Below, one piece after another: positions 9,075 through 17,972 of a stretch of 64,000 nt of DNA. The position numbers and the translations under genes were made by a program. How positions within the stretch are numbered: position 1 is the stretch's first letter; each line of letters begins with the position of its first letter. The notes beneath the pieces were generated by a model. That model was not told where the DNA came from. It was given only the letters and a program-made list of their open reading frames with translations, and did no database searches. Source of the stretch: Mycolicibacterium wolinskyi (GTDB lineage Bacteria; Actinomycetota; Actinomycetes; Mycobacteriales; Mycobacteriaceae); the NCBI RefSeq assembly GCF_002101965.1, contig NZ_LQQA01000006.1, positions 124,001 through 188,000 of the forward strand, written 5' to 3'.

Positions 9075-9842
9075 ATGGCCATCCGCGAGTCGCAGGCCCG
9101 CCGGTCCGAGATCGTCCGGCTTGCCAGGTCAATCGGGTTGGCCAGCGTGGAGGAACTCTCGGCACAGTTCGGTGTCACCGCATCCACGATTCGTCGTGAC
9201 CTCAGCCAGCTCACCGCGCAGGGATTGATCGCGCGTACCTACGGCGGAGCCATTCCGCTGGACCAGCAACCGGAATCCTCGCTACGCCAACGGGCTTTGG
9301 AGGGCTTCGACGCCAAGCGCGCCATCGCGCGGTGGGCCGCCGACCAGGTGCGGTCCGCTGAGACGATCCTGCTCGACGCCGGCACGACCGTCGGCGCGAT
9401 GGGCCCCTTCCTGACCGACCGGCGCGACCTTGTGGTGGTGGCGGCCGGGCTGACCGTGCTGGAAGCGCTGGCCGACGCCGACGACGTCCGGGTCGAGTGC
9501 ATCGGCGGGACCCTGCGGCATCTGAGCCAGGGCTTCATCGGCCCGCTCGCCGAAGCCACGCTGCAGCGACTGACCTTCGATCGTGCCTTCCTCGGCGCCG
9601 ACGCCGTCACGGCCGACCTCGGGATCTGCGAAGCCGAGCTCGTGCAGACGCGGCTCAAAGAGATCATGATCGAGCGGGCCGGCCAGGTTTACGTGCTCGC
9701 ACACGCCGAAAAGCTCGGCCAACGCCCGTTCCACGCCTGGGCACCCATTCCGCCCGGGGCCACGCTTGTCACCGACTCCACCGCAGGCGATGAGCAGGTG
9801 CGCCCTTTCGAAGACGCGGGCATCACGGTTGTGCGGGTCTAG
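9075..9842 (+). CDS. DeoR-family transcriptional regulator
   Basis: A 255-aa regulator. An N-terminal DeoR winged helix-turn-helix (RRSEIVRLARSIGLASVEELSAQF, then VTASTIRRDLSQL, about residues 10-60) is followed by the DeoRC sugar-phosphate sensor domain (DAGTTVGAMG, then FLGADAVTADLGICEAE). Twelve nt separate it from the PdxA2 gene, so it is the last gene of the operon. The family usually represses its own operon until a phosphorylated sugar binds. The paired dyads at 3430-3477 are its most likely target; that link is inference. Confidence 0.9.
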   Translation: MAIRESQARRSEIVRLARSIGLASVEELSAQFGVTASTIRRDLSQLTAQGLIARTYGGAIPLDQQPESSLRQRALEGFDAKRAIARWAADQVRSAETILLDAGTTVGAMGPFLTDRRDLVVVAAGLTVLEALADADDVRVECIGGTLRHLSQGFIGPLAEATLQRLTFDRAFLGADAVTADLGICEAELVQTRLKEIMIERAGQVYVLAHAEKLGQRPFHAWAPIPPGATLVTDSTAGDEQVRPFEDAGITVVRV

Positions 9843-9846
9843 GGTC

Positions 9847-10554
9847 CTAGACCCGGCGCGGCGCCGCCAACCGTTCGCGACGCAGCAGATCCACCTCGGG
9901 TAGCTCGAGGGGCGGGAGCTCGCCCACGACTCGCGACAGCAGATGGTCGGCGAGCTCGGGATTGCGGGCCAGGCACGGGCCGTGGAGATAGGTGGCGATG
10001 ACGCTGCCCTGCACCGCACCGTCGTAGCCGTCGCCCGCCCGGTTGCCCGCACCTTTGGTGACGGCGGCCAGCGGCCGCGCATCCGAGCCCAAAATCGTTC
10101 CGCCACGGTGGTTTTCGAAGCCGGTGAGCGGTTGGGTGAGCCCGGCGAGCAGCGGCTTGGAGGCGACCTCGCCGATGGTGCGGGACTCCTGCGGTGAGGT
10201 GGTGACGTCGAGCAGGCCAACGCCGTCGACGCGCTCACCGGCCGAGGTCTCATACCAATGCCCGAGCACCTGGATCGCCGCACAGATCGCCAGCACGGGT
10301 GCACCGCGTTCGGCCGCGCGCTGCAGGCCGGGGTAGCGGATCAGGTGTTTGGTGGCCAGCCGCTGGGCGTAATCCTCTGCGCCGCCGAGGGTGTAGAGGT
10401 CGAGCGAGTCGGGCACCGGCTCGGAAAGGGTGATCTCGACGATCTCGGCGTCGATTCCGCGCAGCCGCAGCCGCTGCCGCAACACGACCGCGTTGCCGCC
10501 GTCGCCGTACGTGCCCATCACGTCGGGGAGCACGAGACCAATTCGCACCGTCAT
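9847..10554 (-). CDS. gatD: Lipid II isoglutaminyl synthase, glutaminase subunit GatD
   Basis: A 235-aa class I (CobB/CobQ-type) glutamine amidotransferase. It hydrolyses glutamine and passes ammonia to MurT, which amidates D-iso-glutamate of the peptidoglycan stem on lipid II. The nucleophile is Cys91 in APVLAICAAIQVLG, and the catalytic His191 lies in VIATYLHGPCL. The ATG at 10554 overlaps the murT stop (ATGA), which excludes the longer upstream frame. The murT-gatD pair is essential in mycobacteria and affects beta-lactam and lysozyme tolerance. Confidence 0.93.
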   Translation of the reverse strand: MTVRIGLVLPDVMGTYGDGGNAVVLRQRLRLRGIDAEIVEITLSEPVPDSLDLYTLGGAEDYAQRLATKHLIRYPGLQRAAERGAPVLAICAAIQVLGHWYETSAGERVDGVGLLDVTTSPQESRTIGEVASKPLLAGLTQPLTGFENHRGGTILGSDARPLAAVTKGAGNRAGDGYDGAVQGSVIATYLHGPCLARNPELADHLLSRVVGELPPLELPEVDLLRRERLAAPRRV

Positions 10555-11780
10555 GAGATCCGTCGATTCAGTTGCAGGAACGCCGTGTAGTTGGCGATGA
10601 CCTCGACGTGGCCGGGCGGGCACGAGTCGATCGCGGCGACGGTGTCGTGCACGAGGGAATGCTCGACACCGGCGTACCCGAGCCGGACCGCGAGATCGGT
10701 GCCCCGCTCACCGGCCGCGACAACCTGCGTGTCCTCGAAGTGCTCGAAGCGCACATCCCACAACCACGAGAGATCCTCACCGTCGGGCACCTGACCGTTG
10801 ACCGAGATGACGACGCCTGCGCCGTGTTTGTCGACCATCGACAGCGCTTCCTGCCAGCCTGCCGGGTTCTTGGCCAGCAGGATGCGGGCGGTGTGCGAAC
10901 CGACCTGCACGGTGCGATAGCGGCCTGCGACCTCGTCGACCCGCGACACCGCGGCCACCGCCTTGGCCGGGTCCGCGCCGAGGGCGACGGCCGCCGCGAC
11001 GGCCTGCGTGGCGTTGCCGCGGTTGACGGTGCCCGGCAGCGCCAGCGTCATCGGGAGTACCAGGCCGTCGGGACCGTGGATGTGGGTGTCGTCGAACCAC
11101 CAGTGCGGGCTGGGGCGTTTGAAGTCGGATCCAGTGGAATACCAGCCCCGGCTTTCCCCGCCATCACGCACGATGATCTCGCCACTGCGCGGGCAGCTCA
11201 CCGAGTCGTTCGCCCAGCCGCCACCGGCCGCGACCCAGACCACGTTGTGGCTGTCGTAGGCCGCCGACGTCATCAGGACGTCATCGCAGTTGGCCACGAT
11301 CACCGCGTCGGGATGCCGGGCCAGCCCGGCCCGCAGGGTCCGTTCGATGTGGTTGATCTCACCCACGCGGTCCAGCTGATCCCGCGACAGGTTCAACAGC
11401 ACGATCACGCTGGGATCGACCGCATCGGACACGTGCGGCACGTGCATCTCGTCGACTTCCAGTGCGGCCAGCTCGGCATCCCTGGCCCCGGCCAGCGCCG
11501 CGACCAAACCGGCGTCCATGTTGGCGCCCTCGGAATTACTGGCCACCGGGCCGAGCGTGGCCAGGGCCGCCGCCGTCATTCTGGTGGTCGTGGACTTGCC
11601 GTTTGTCCCGGTCACGACCACGGTGCGACGGTCTCGGCCCAATTGACGCAGGATCGAGCGGTCCAGCGTCATCGCGACCAAGCCGCCGATCATCGCGCCG
11701 GCGCCGCGGCCGGTGACCCGCGACGCCCAGCGTGCGGTTGCTCCGGCGGCCAGTGCGGCGCGCCCACGGACGGTCAGCAT
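10551..11780 (-). CDS. murT: Lipid II isoglutaminyl synthase, Mur-ligase subunit MurT
   Basis: A 409-aa Mur-ligase-like ATPase that activates the D-Glu carboxylate of lipid II for amidation with ammonia from GatD. The P-loop VTGTNGKSTTT lies around residues 56-66, followed by the central-domain motifs NLSRDQLDR and NCDD, and the C-terminal DUF1727 domain from about residue 300. The zinc-ribbon insert seen in firmicute MurT is degenerate: only one Cys of the expected set remains (SCPRSGE). ATG at 11780 gives MLTVRGRAAL. The long in-frame extension upstream overlaps the divergent dnaQ-like gene and is not used. Confidence 0.93.
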   Translation of the reverse strand: MLTVRGRAALAAGATARWASRVTGRGAGAMIGGLVAMTLDRSILRQLGRDRRTVVVTGTNGKSTTTRMTAAALATLGPVASNSEGANMDAGLVAALAGARDAELAALEVDEMHVPHVSDAVDPSVIVLLNLSRDQLDRVGEINHIERTLRAGLARHPDAVIVANCDDVLMTSAAYDSHNVVWVAAGGGWANDSVSCPRSGEIIVRDGGESRGWYSTGSDFKRPSPHWWFDDTHIHGPDGLVLPMTLALPGTVNRGNATQAVAAAVALGADPAKAVAAVSRVDEVAGRYRTVQVGSHTARILLAKNPAGWQEALSMVDKHGAGVVISVNGQVPDGEDLSWLWDVRFEHFEDTQVVAAGERGTDLAVRLGYAGVEHSLVHDTVAAIDSCPPGHVEVIANYTAFLQLNRRIS

Positions 11781-11787
11781 TCCCGGG

Positions 11788-11793
11788 ATTTTA
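11788..11793 (-). promoter_or_regulatory. Likely -10 box for leaderless murT-gatD mRNA
   Basis: On the minus strand TAAAAT ends 7 nt before the murT ATG at 11780. That puts the expected transcription start at or next to the A of the start codon, a common leaderless arrangement in mycobacteria. There is no good -35 hexamer at 16-18 bp and no Shine-Dalgarno sequence. Confidence 0.45.
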
Positions 11794-11853
11794 GGGGCCC
11801 GACACGCGGTGCTGCGATCCAAGGTTGTCGGAGGACCGTGCCATTCTCGGGTT

Positions 11854-12843
11854 ATGAGCCACCCATGGGGCCGACCGGCCGGCGAAGCAGGCGCCGGGTG
11901 GGCCGTTGTCGACGTGGAAACCACGGGCTTTCGGCCGGGCCAGGCTCGCATCGTCAGCATCGCGGCACTCGCGGTCGGCGATGACGGCAACGTCGAGCAC
12001 AGCGTCGCGTCGCTGCTCAATCCCGGCGTCGACCCCGGCCCCACGCACGTGCACGGGCTCACCGCCGAGATGCTGGAGGGCCAGCCGTGTTTCGCCGACG
12101 TCGTCGGCGACGTGATCGACGTGCTGCGCGGCCGCACCCTGGTGGCCCACAACGTGGGCTTCGACTACAGCTTCCTGGCCGCCGAAGCCGAACTCGTCGG
12201 CGCGGAACTGCCAATCGACAGCGTGATGTGCACGGTGGAGCTGGCACGCCGCCTCGCGCTGGGCACCGAGAACCTGCGGCTGGAGACCCTGGCCGCACAC
12301 TGGGGTGTCAGTCAGATGAAGCCGCACGATGCACTCGACGACGCGCAGGTGCTCGCCCAGATTCTCAAGCCCACGCTCGCGCGGGCCCGGGAACGCAAGG
12401 TGTGGTTGCCGCTGCGCGAGGTCAGCCGCAAGCGCTGGCCCAACGGACTGATCACGCACGAGGAGCTGCGGCCGCTGAAGGTTCTGGCTTCCCGGCTGCC
12501 GTGCCCGTATGTGAACCCGGGCCCGTACGTACCCGGCCGTCCCCTCGTACAGGGCATGCGGGTGGCGCTGTCGGCCGAGGTGGCGCGCACGCATGAGGAG
12601 CTCATCGAGCGCATCCTGCACGCCGGCCTGGCCTACAGCGATCTGGTGGACCAGCAGACGTCACTGGTGATCTGCAACGAGCCCACACCCGAGCAGGGCA
12701 AGGGATATCAGGCCGGCGAGCTGGGTGTCCCGCTGGTCACCGACGAGGACTTCATGGGCCTGCTCGGCCATGTGCTCGGCGGCGCCGACGTCGAGGAGTT
12801 CACCGACACCACCGTCGACGGCGATCAGTACACGTTGTTCTGA
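11854..12843 (+). CDS. DnaQ-like DEDDh 3'-5' exonuclease with C-terminal BRCT domain
   Basis: A 329-aa protein, counterpart of Rv3711c. The exonuclease domain (about residues 15-180) has ExoI VVDVETTGF (Asp, Glu), ExoII VAHNVGFDYSFL and ExoIII PHDALDDAQV (His, Asp). A BRCT-like domain occupies about residues 230-320 (GMRVALSAEV, then YSDLVDQQTSLVICNE, then VPLVTDEDFMGLL). The ATG at 11854 is chosen because the open frame upstream runs into the murT promoter. Such proteins are accessory proofreading or repair nucleases; the replicative proofreader in mycobacteria is the PHP domain of DnaE1. Confidence 0.85.
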   Translation: MSHPWGRPAGEAGAGWAVVDVETTGFRPGQARIVSIAALAVGDDGNVEHSVASLLNPGVDPGPTHVHGLTAEMLEGQPCFADVVGDVIDVLRGRTLVAHNVGFDYSFLAAEAELVGAELPIDSVMCTVELARRLALGTENLRLETLAAHWGVSQMKPHDALDDAQVLAQILKPTLARARERKVWLPLREVSRKRWPNGLITHEELRPLKVLASRLPCPYVNPGPYVPGRPLVQGMRVALSAEVARTHEELIERILHAGLAYSDLVDQQTSLVICNEPTPEQGKGYQAGELGVPLVTDEDFMGLLGHVLGGADVEEFTDTTVDGDQYTLF

Positions 12844-12852
12844 TCGCGAAAA

Positions 12853-13239
12853 CTAGCTCAGCGCTTTGGCTTTCAACGCCTCGAATTCGTCGGCGGTGAT
12901 GGTGCCCGCCTCAAGGAGTGCTTTCGCATCGGCGATCTCCTGAGCCGGTGACCGGCCCGCTGCCTCGCGGATGTAGGCGTCGGTGTCTCGCTTCGCCGCC
13001 AGCGCTGCGTCCCGGGCCCGCTCGGCCATGCCCTTGCCGCGCGCGATGAGGTACACGAGCGCCGTCAGCCAGGGGAACAGGATCAGGAAGACGACCCAGA
13101 CCGCCTTGACCCAGCCGGAGGTCTTGTGATCCCGCCAGAACAGGTCGCCGAGTATCTGGAACAGCACAAGCAGGTAAGCGATCCAAGCGAAGATGATCAG
13201 GAAGTGCCAGAGAAAATCCCAGGTGGGGCCCCAGTCCAT
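12853..13239 (-). CDS. Small membrane protein with PLDc_N and SHOCT domains
   Basis: A 128-aa protein. Two membrane segments (about residues 10-32 and 42-66, the second after SGWVKAVWVVFLILFPWLT) form a PLDc_N-like hairpin. A charged linker follows, then a C-terminal SHOCT motif (ADAKALLEAGTITADEFEALKAKAL). SHOCT domains are short oligomerisation or tethering modules of unknown function. The ATG at 13239 has AAGGAGT 5 nt upstream. The gene follows leuA in the same direction but is separated by a strong hairpin, and converges with the exonuclease gene at 9 nt distance. Confidence 0.8.
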   Translation of the reverse strand: MDWGPTWDFLWHFLIIFAWIAYLLVLFQILGDLFWRDHKTSGWVKAVWVVFLILFPWLTALVYLIARGKGMAERARDAALAAKRDTDAYIREAAGRSPAQEIADAKALLEAGTITADEFEALKAKALS

Positions 13240-13255
13240 GGGTCACTCCTTGAGT

Positions 13256-13287
13256 TGACGGTCGCGCAGCAACCTGCGCGACCGTCA
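13256..13287 (-). terminator. leuA terminator hairpin
   Basis: A perfect 14-bp stem (TGACGGTCGCGCAG and its complement, 13256-13269 and 13274-13287) encloses a 4-nt loop directly after the leuA stop. There is no U-tract, as is usual for mycobacterial hairpin terminators. It separates leuA from the SHOCT gene. Confidence 0.75.
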
Positions 13288-13288
13288 G

Positions 13289-15136
<1,848 letters not shown>

Positions 15137-15138
15137 TC

Positions 15139-15198
15139 AGACCGGCGCATCGCGAAAACCCGCGACGGGAGGCCAGTCTGGATCAGACCCCGTCGCGG
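15139..15198 (-). promoter_or_regulatory. Leucine attenuator (terminator/antiterminator) upstream of leuA
   Basis: On the minus strand CCGCGACGGG (15189-15198, inside the leader ORF end) can pair perfectly with CCCGTCGCGG (15160-15169). The stem is 10 bp with a 19-nt loop, followed by GTTTT. In the alternative fold the loop segment CAGACTGGC (15172-15180) can pair with GCCGGTCTG (15139-15147). The first arm overlaps the end of the leader peptide, so a ribosome stalled at the leucine codons would leave it free or block it. This is the expected geometry for transcription attenuation. Confidence 0.75.
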
Positions 15199-15233
15199 CG
15201 TCCGAGAAGGAGCACCCGCTGCACAGTCAACAT
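15183..15233 (-). CDS. leuA leader peptide, 16 aa
   Basis: A small ORF encodes MLTVQRVLLLGRRDGV and ends TGA at 15183-15185. It has four leucines, three of them consecutive (codons CTC CTT CTC). It lies 85 nt before the leuA start and its last codons form the 5' arm of the terminator hairpin. No Shine-Dalgarno sequence precedes the ATG. A -10 box ends 8 nt before it, so the transcript is probably leaderless. Leucine-rich leaders before leuA have been proposed for actinobacteria; this instance is read directly from the sequence. Confidence 0.8.
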   Translation of the reverse strand: MLTVQRVLLLGRRDGV

Positions 15234-15241
15234 CGAGGGCC

Positions 15242-15270
15242 ACTGTACTCCGCATCCCTGGCCTGCCCAA
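15242..15270 (-). promoter_or_regulatory. Promoter of the leuA leader transcript
   Basis: On the minus strand -35 TTGGGC (15265-15270), a 17-bp spacer and -10 TACAGT (15242-15247). The start of transcription would fall at or within a base of the leader peptide ATG (15233). Confidence 0.65.
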
Positions 15271-15309
15271 AAATGGGTACGTCAGGGGCCCGTGTGACAA
15301 CGGGGCCGG

Positions 15310-15651
15310 TCAGGCTTCGAGCCGGGCCCTGACCACTTCGAGCCGCCGCTGCAGTTCCGCCTCGTCGATGACCCCGCGGACCAGCAGCGAGTGTGCCAAC
15401 GCCATCAGCTGGTTCTCCGGATACGGCAGATCGGCATAGACCGTCGCCGACAGCGCATCCTCCTCGTCGCGCCGCTCCTTGAACGTCAGCACCTGATCGC
15501 CGCAGGCCGAGTGGTCGAGGGCATCACACAGGCCGTCCAGACTCGACTTCCACGGCGGCACCGGGTTCTCGACGCCGTATTTGGCGGCCATGCGCGGCCA
15601 CACCTGATTGCGTTCGGCGATGTGCTTGAGCGTCGCGATCTCGTCGGCCAT
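15310..15651 (-). CDS. Nitrile hydratase accessory protein
   Basis: A 113-aa protein similar in size and position to the activators of cobalt-type nitrile hydratase and thiocyanate hydrolase. These are small helical proteins, related to the beta-subunit N-terminus, that deliver metal to the alpha subunit. Visible features are a VWPRMAAKYGVENPVPPWKSSLDGLCDAL segment, typical of the family, and a helical charged C-terminus (DEAELQRRLEVVRARLEA). It starts 3 nt after the alpha-subunit stop, so all three genes form one operon. Confidence 0.75.
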   Translation of the reverse strand: MADEIATLKHIAERNQVWPRMAAKYGVENPVPPWKSSLDGLCDALDHSACGDQVLTFKERRDEEDALSATVYADLPYPENQLMALAHSLLVRGVIDEAELQRRLEVVRARLEA

Positions 15652-15654
15652 CGC

Positions 15655-16365
15655 CTACCCCGCCGGGTGGATCGCGGCCCGGGTGTCCACGATCGCGTTG
15701 GTCGTGACGCCGGGCTTGGGCAGCGCGACGCCGATGAGGCAGTCCCGCGTGATGATCTCGGCCAGCTGATCCTCACTCCAGCCTTCGGTGCCGTCCGGGC
15801 GCACCGGCATCACCATGAAGCGATGCTTCTGATTGGAGTCCTCGACCCGGACTGCCACGTCGTCGGGCAGGTAGAGCCCGAACTCGGCGAGCACCTGCCG
15901 CGGCCAGCGCACCAGGCGCCTGCGGTAGTTGGGGGTGCGGTACCACTCCGGTGAATTGCCCAGGATCGGCCGGGGATAGCACGAGCACAGCGCGCACACG
16001 ATCACGTGGTGCAGCGTCGGGGTGTCTTCGAGGATCTTGAATGCGACGAAGTCACTCGGCGTGCCGAAGCCCGTCGGCTCCAGCCAGTCGACCCCGACCT
16101 CCTTGCTGGCCGCGAGCGCGTCGGTGACCGCGAGCTGTTTGAAATCCGGGTCCAGCCACGCCCGGGCGACCAGGCGCGCGGCAGGTGTCGGCCCGATCTG
16201 CTCGGCGAACTCGGTGAAGTGGCGGTGTTCCTCGGCCGTGAAGATGCCCTTTTCGATGCACAGCTCGCGCAGCGCGATCTCGAGCACTTCGAAGTCGGTG
16301 ATCTCGTCGACCATCGGTTTGACCGTGCGGTCGTGATCGTGATCGTGGTCGTGATGATCGCTCAT
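15655..16365 (-). CDS. Nitrile hydratase/thiocyanate hydrolase family, metal-binding alpha-type subunit
   Basis: A 236-aa subunit carrying the non-corrin metal site. The claw sequence is VCALCSCY: Cys124, Cys127 and Cys129 are the expected ligands, two of which are normally oxidised to sulfinic and sulfenic acids. The Tyr after the claw and the PRPILG sequence fit the cobalt/thiocyanate-hydrolase side of the family, but the position normally Thr (Co) or Ser (Fe) is Ala. The N-terminus, MSDHHDHDHDHD, is a His/Asp run. The start ATG at 16365 overlaps the beta-subunit stop. It would hydrate nitriles to amides or hydrolyse thiocyanate. Confidence 0.85.
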   Translation of the reverse strand: MSDHHDHDHDHDRTVKPMVDEITDFEVLEIALRELCIEKGIFTAEEHRHFTEFAEQIGPTPAARLVARAWLDPDFKQLAVTDALAASKEVGVDWLEPTGFGTPSDFVAFKILEDTPTLHHVIVCALCSCYPRPILGNSPEWYRTPNYRRRLVRWPRQVLAEFGLYLPDDVAVRVEDSNQKHRFMVMPVRPDGTEGWSEDQLAEIITRDCLIGVALPKPGVTTNAIVDTRAAIHPAG

Positions 16366-17198
16366 GCGTTCTCCAGCCAGCGCTCGGGAATCTCGGTCTG
16401 CAGGGTGTCGGAGGTCGTTCCGGTGTAGCCGTGCCACAGCTCGGACTGGTTGAACCGCACGATGTAGAACCACTCCGGCGGGGCATCGGCGCGGTCCCAC
16501 GTCTCGTCCTCGGCGGCCGGGCTCTCGTAGGTGACTTCGGCGATCTCGCCGCGCGCGCCGCGCACGTATTCCGGGGTGCGGGTGTAGAGCAGCACCGGAA
16601 GTTCGCGCACCACGACCGCGTCACCGACTTTGAACTTGGGTTGGCCGGCCTTGCCGGCGTAGACCTGTGGATCGCCGATACCGACCGCGCGGATGTGGTG
16701 CTCGTTGCGCTTGACGTCGGCGCCGTCGCCCTCGGACTTGGGCTGCGCCTCGAGCTTGCGCCCGTTCAGGCCGCCTTCGTAGCGACCTTTCACCTCGGCC
16801 ATCCGGGACGTGAGCTCGCCGAGGCTGATGTGGTGTTTTTCCACCAGGACGCGTGCGACGGCCCAGAGCCAGCGCCCGTAGTACGGGAAGCCCTGGTAGA
16901 TCGCGCGCCCGACGTCGACGTTGCCGATCCGGCGGCGTTCCTCGGACAGCCAGATCCCACGCCATCCGAGCACCTCGCACATCACATAGGTCATGTGCTC
17001 CCAGTACTCGTAGTCCTTGTTCTCGTACTTCATCGGAGCATCCGGCTCGCCGCCCACGTCGTGGACGGTTTTCATGTAGGCCAGGAAGCGCTCGTGATCG
17101 AGAAGATCCGGCGTTGGCGCGTCGGGGATTTCGGGATAGCCCGACTTCAGTCGTCCGACAAGGTCGAGGTGTGCTGCGCGTTCGGCGGCTGTGCTCAT
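16362..17198 (-). CDS. Nitrile hydratase/thiocyanate hydrolase family, beta-type subunit
   Basis: A 278-aa subunit. The N-terminal helical part contains MKTVHDVGGEPDAPMKY and a long helical region; the C-terminal SH3-like barrel (about residues 180-278) has KFKVGDAVVVRELP and WFYIVRFNQSELWHGY. This is the fused form that in thiocyanate hydrolase is split into separate alpha and beta chains. GGGGA-type purines precede the ATG at 17198. It is first in the hydratase operon, with a TAAAGT -10-like box about 26 nt upstream. The operon follows the amine cluster in the same direction. Confidence 0.82.
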   Translation of the reverse strand: MSTAAERAAHLDLVGRLKSGYPEIPDAPTPDLLDHERFLAYMKTVHDVGGEPDAPMKYENKDYEYWEHMTYVMCEVLGWRGIWLSEERRRIGNVDVGRAIYQGFPYYGRWLWAVARVLVEKHHISLGELTSRMAEVKGRYEGGLNGRKLEAQPKSEGDGADVKRNEHHIRAVGIGDPQVYAGKAGQPKFKVGDAVVVRELPVLLYTRTPEYVRGARGEIAEVTYESPAAEDETWDRADAPPEWFYIVRFNQSELWHGYTGTTSDTLQTEIPERWLENA

Positions 17199-17303
17199 GG
17201 GCGGTCCCCTTTGTCGGGTGTGACTTTAGCGACGTCGCCACCGGCGCGTGGCGGAAACCGAATCCTTACGCGCGCGAAAATTGAGGCTGTCTAAGCCATC
17301 TCG

Positions 17304-17951
17304 TCAGACCTGAGAATCGGGGAACGCGATCACCGACAGGAAGCGGATCGGTAGCTCGACCAGGTCGACCGGCCCGTGTGCGCCCTCACCGTCGATTTGC
17401 AGTGAGTCGCCGGGCTGGAGTCGGTACACCGAACGGCTGTGGCTGTAGTCCATGACGCCTTCGAGCATGTAGATGAACTCGGTGCCAGGGTGCTGGAACA
17501 GCGGATAGGTCTGGCTCTTCTCAGTGAGCGTGACGTGCAGGCATTCCAGCCGCTTGTGCTCGCCGCGCAGCGAGCTCAGCAGCTGGTACTCGTGGCCCTG
17601 CTTGGTGCCGTTGCGCACGATCTCCGGGCCGGTGCCGGCTTTCACGAACGCCGCCGGGCGCTCGACGTCGGCGCCGCGGAACAGGCTCGTGACCGGTACG
17701 TCGAGCCCCTTGGCCAGCAGCGCGAGGGTCGACAGGCTGCAGGAGGTCTGCGCGTTCTCGATCTTGCTCATCATCGCCTTGGAGATGCCGACCCGGGCCG
17801 CCATCTCGGCGACCGTGAGCCCGTGCTGCTGACGGAGCTGTCGGACATTGCGTCCGATCGCGGCCTCGAACTCGAGTTCCTCGACCGGTTCGTGCGGATC
17901 GCGGTCACGTGCCGTTCCCGACTTGTTACGGAGTAGCGGAACGTCGCTCAT
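17304..17951 (-). CDS. XRE-family regulator with C-terminal cupin domain
   Basis: A 215-aa protein. An XRE helix-turn-helix occupies about residues 30-85 (VRQLRQQHGLTVAEMAARVGISKAMMSKIEN), followed by a cupin sensor (about residues 120-212: FQHPGTEFIYMLEGVMDY and LQPGDSLQIDGEGAHGP). Such MerR-free XRE-cupin proteins commonly control amine, polyamine or amino-acid catabolism next door (PuuR-like). It lies 21 nt downstream of the FAD oxidoreductase gene and ahead of the nitrile hydratase operon, so it may control either or both. Confidence 0.85.
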   Translation of the reverse strand: MSDVPLLRNKSGTARDRDPHEPVEELEFEAAIGRNVRQLRQQHGLTVAEMAARVGISKAMMSKIENAQTSCSLSTLALLAKGLDVPVTSLFRGADVERPAAFVKAGTGPEIVRNGTKQGHEYQLLSSLRGEHKRLECLHVTLTEKSQTYPLFQHPGTEFIYMLEGVMDYSHSRSVYRLQPGDSLQIDGEGAHGPVDLVELPIRFLSVIAFPDSQV

Positions 17952-17972
17952 GCGATCTGTGCCCCCTTGTCC

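Noticed and set aside
10572..11984. A 470-codon plus-strand frame opposite murT
   Set aside because: Antisense shadow; MurT and the exonuclease explain both strands by motif and overlap.
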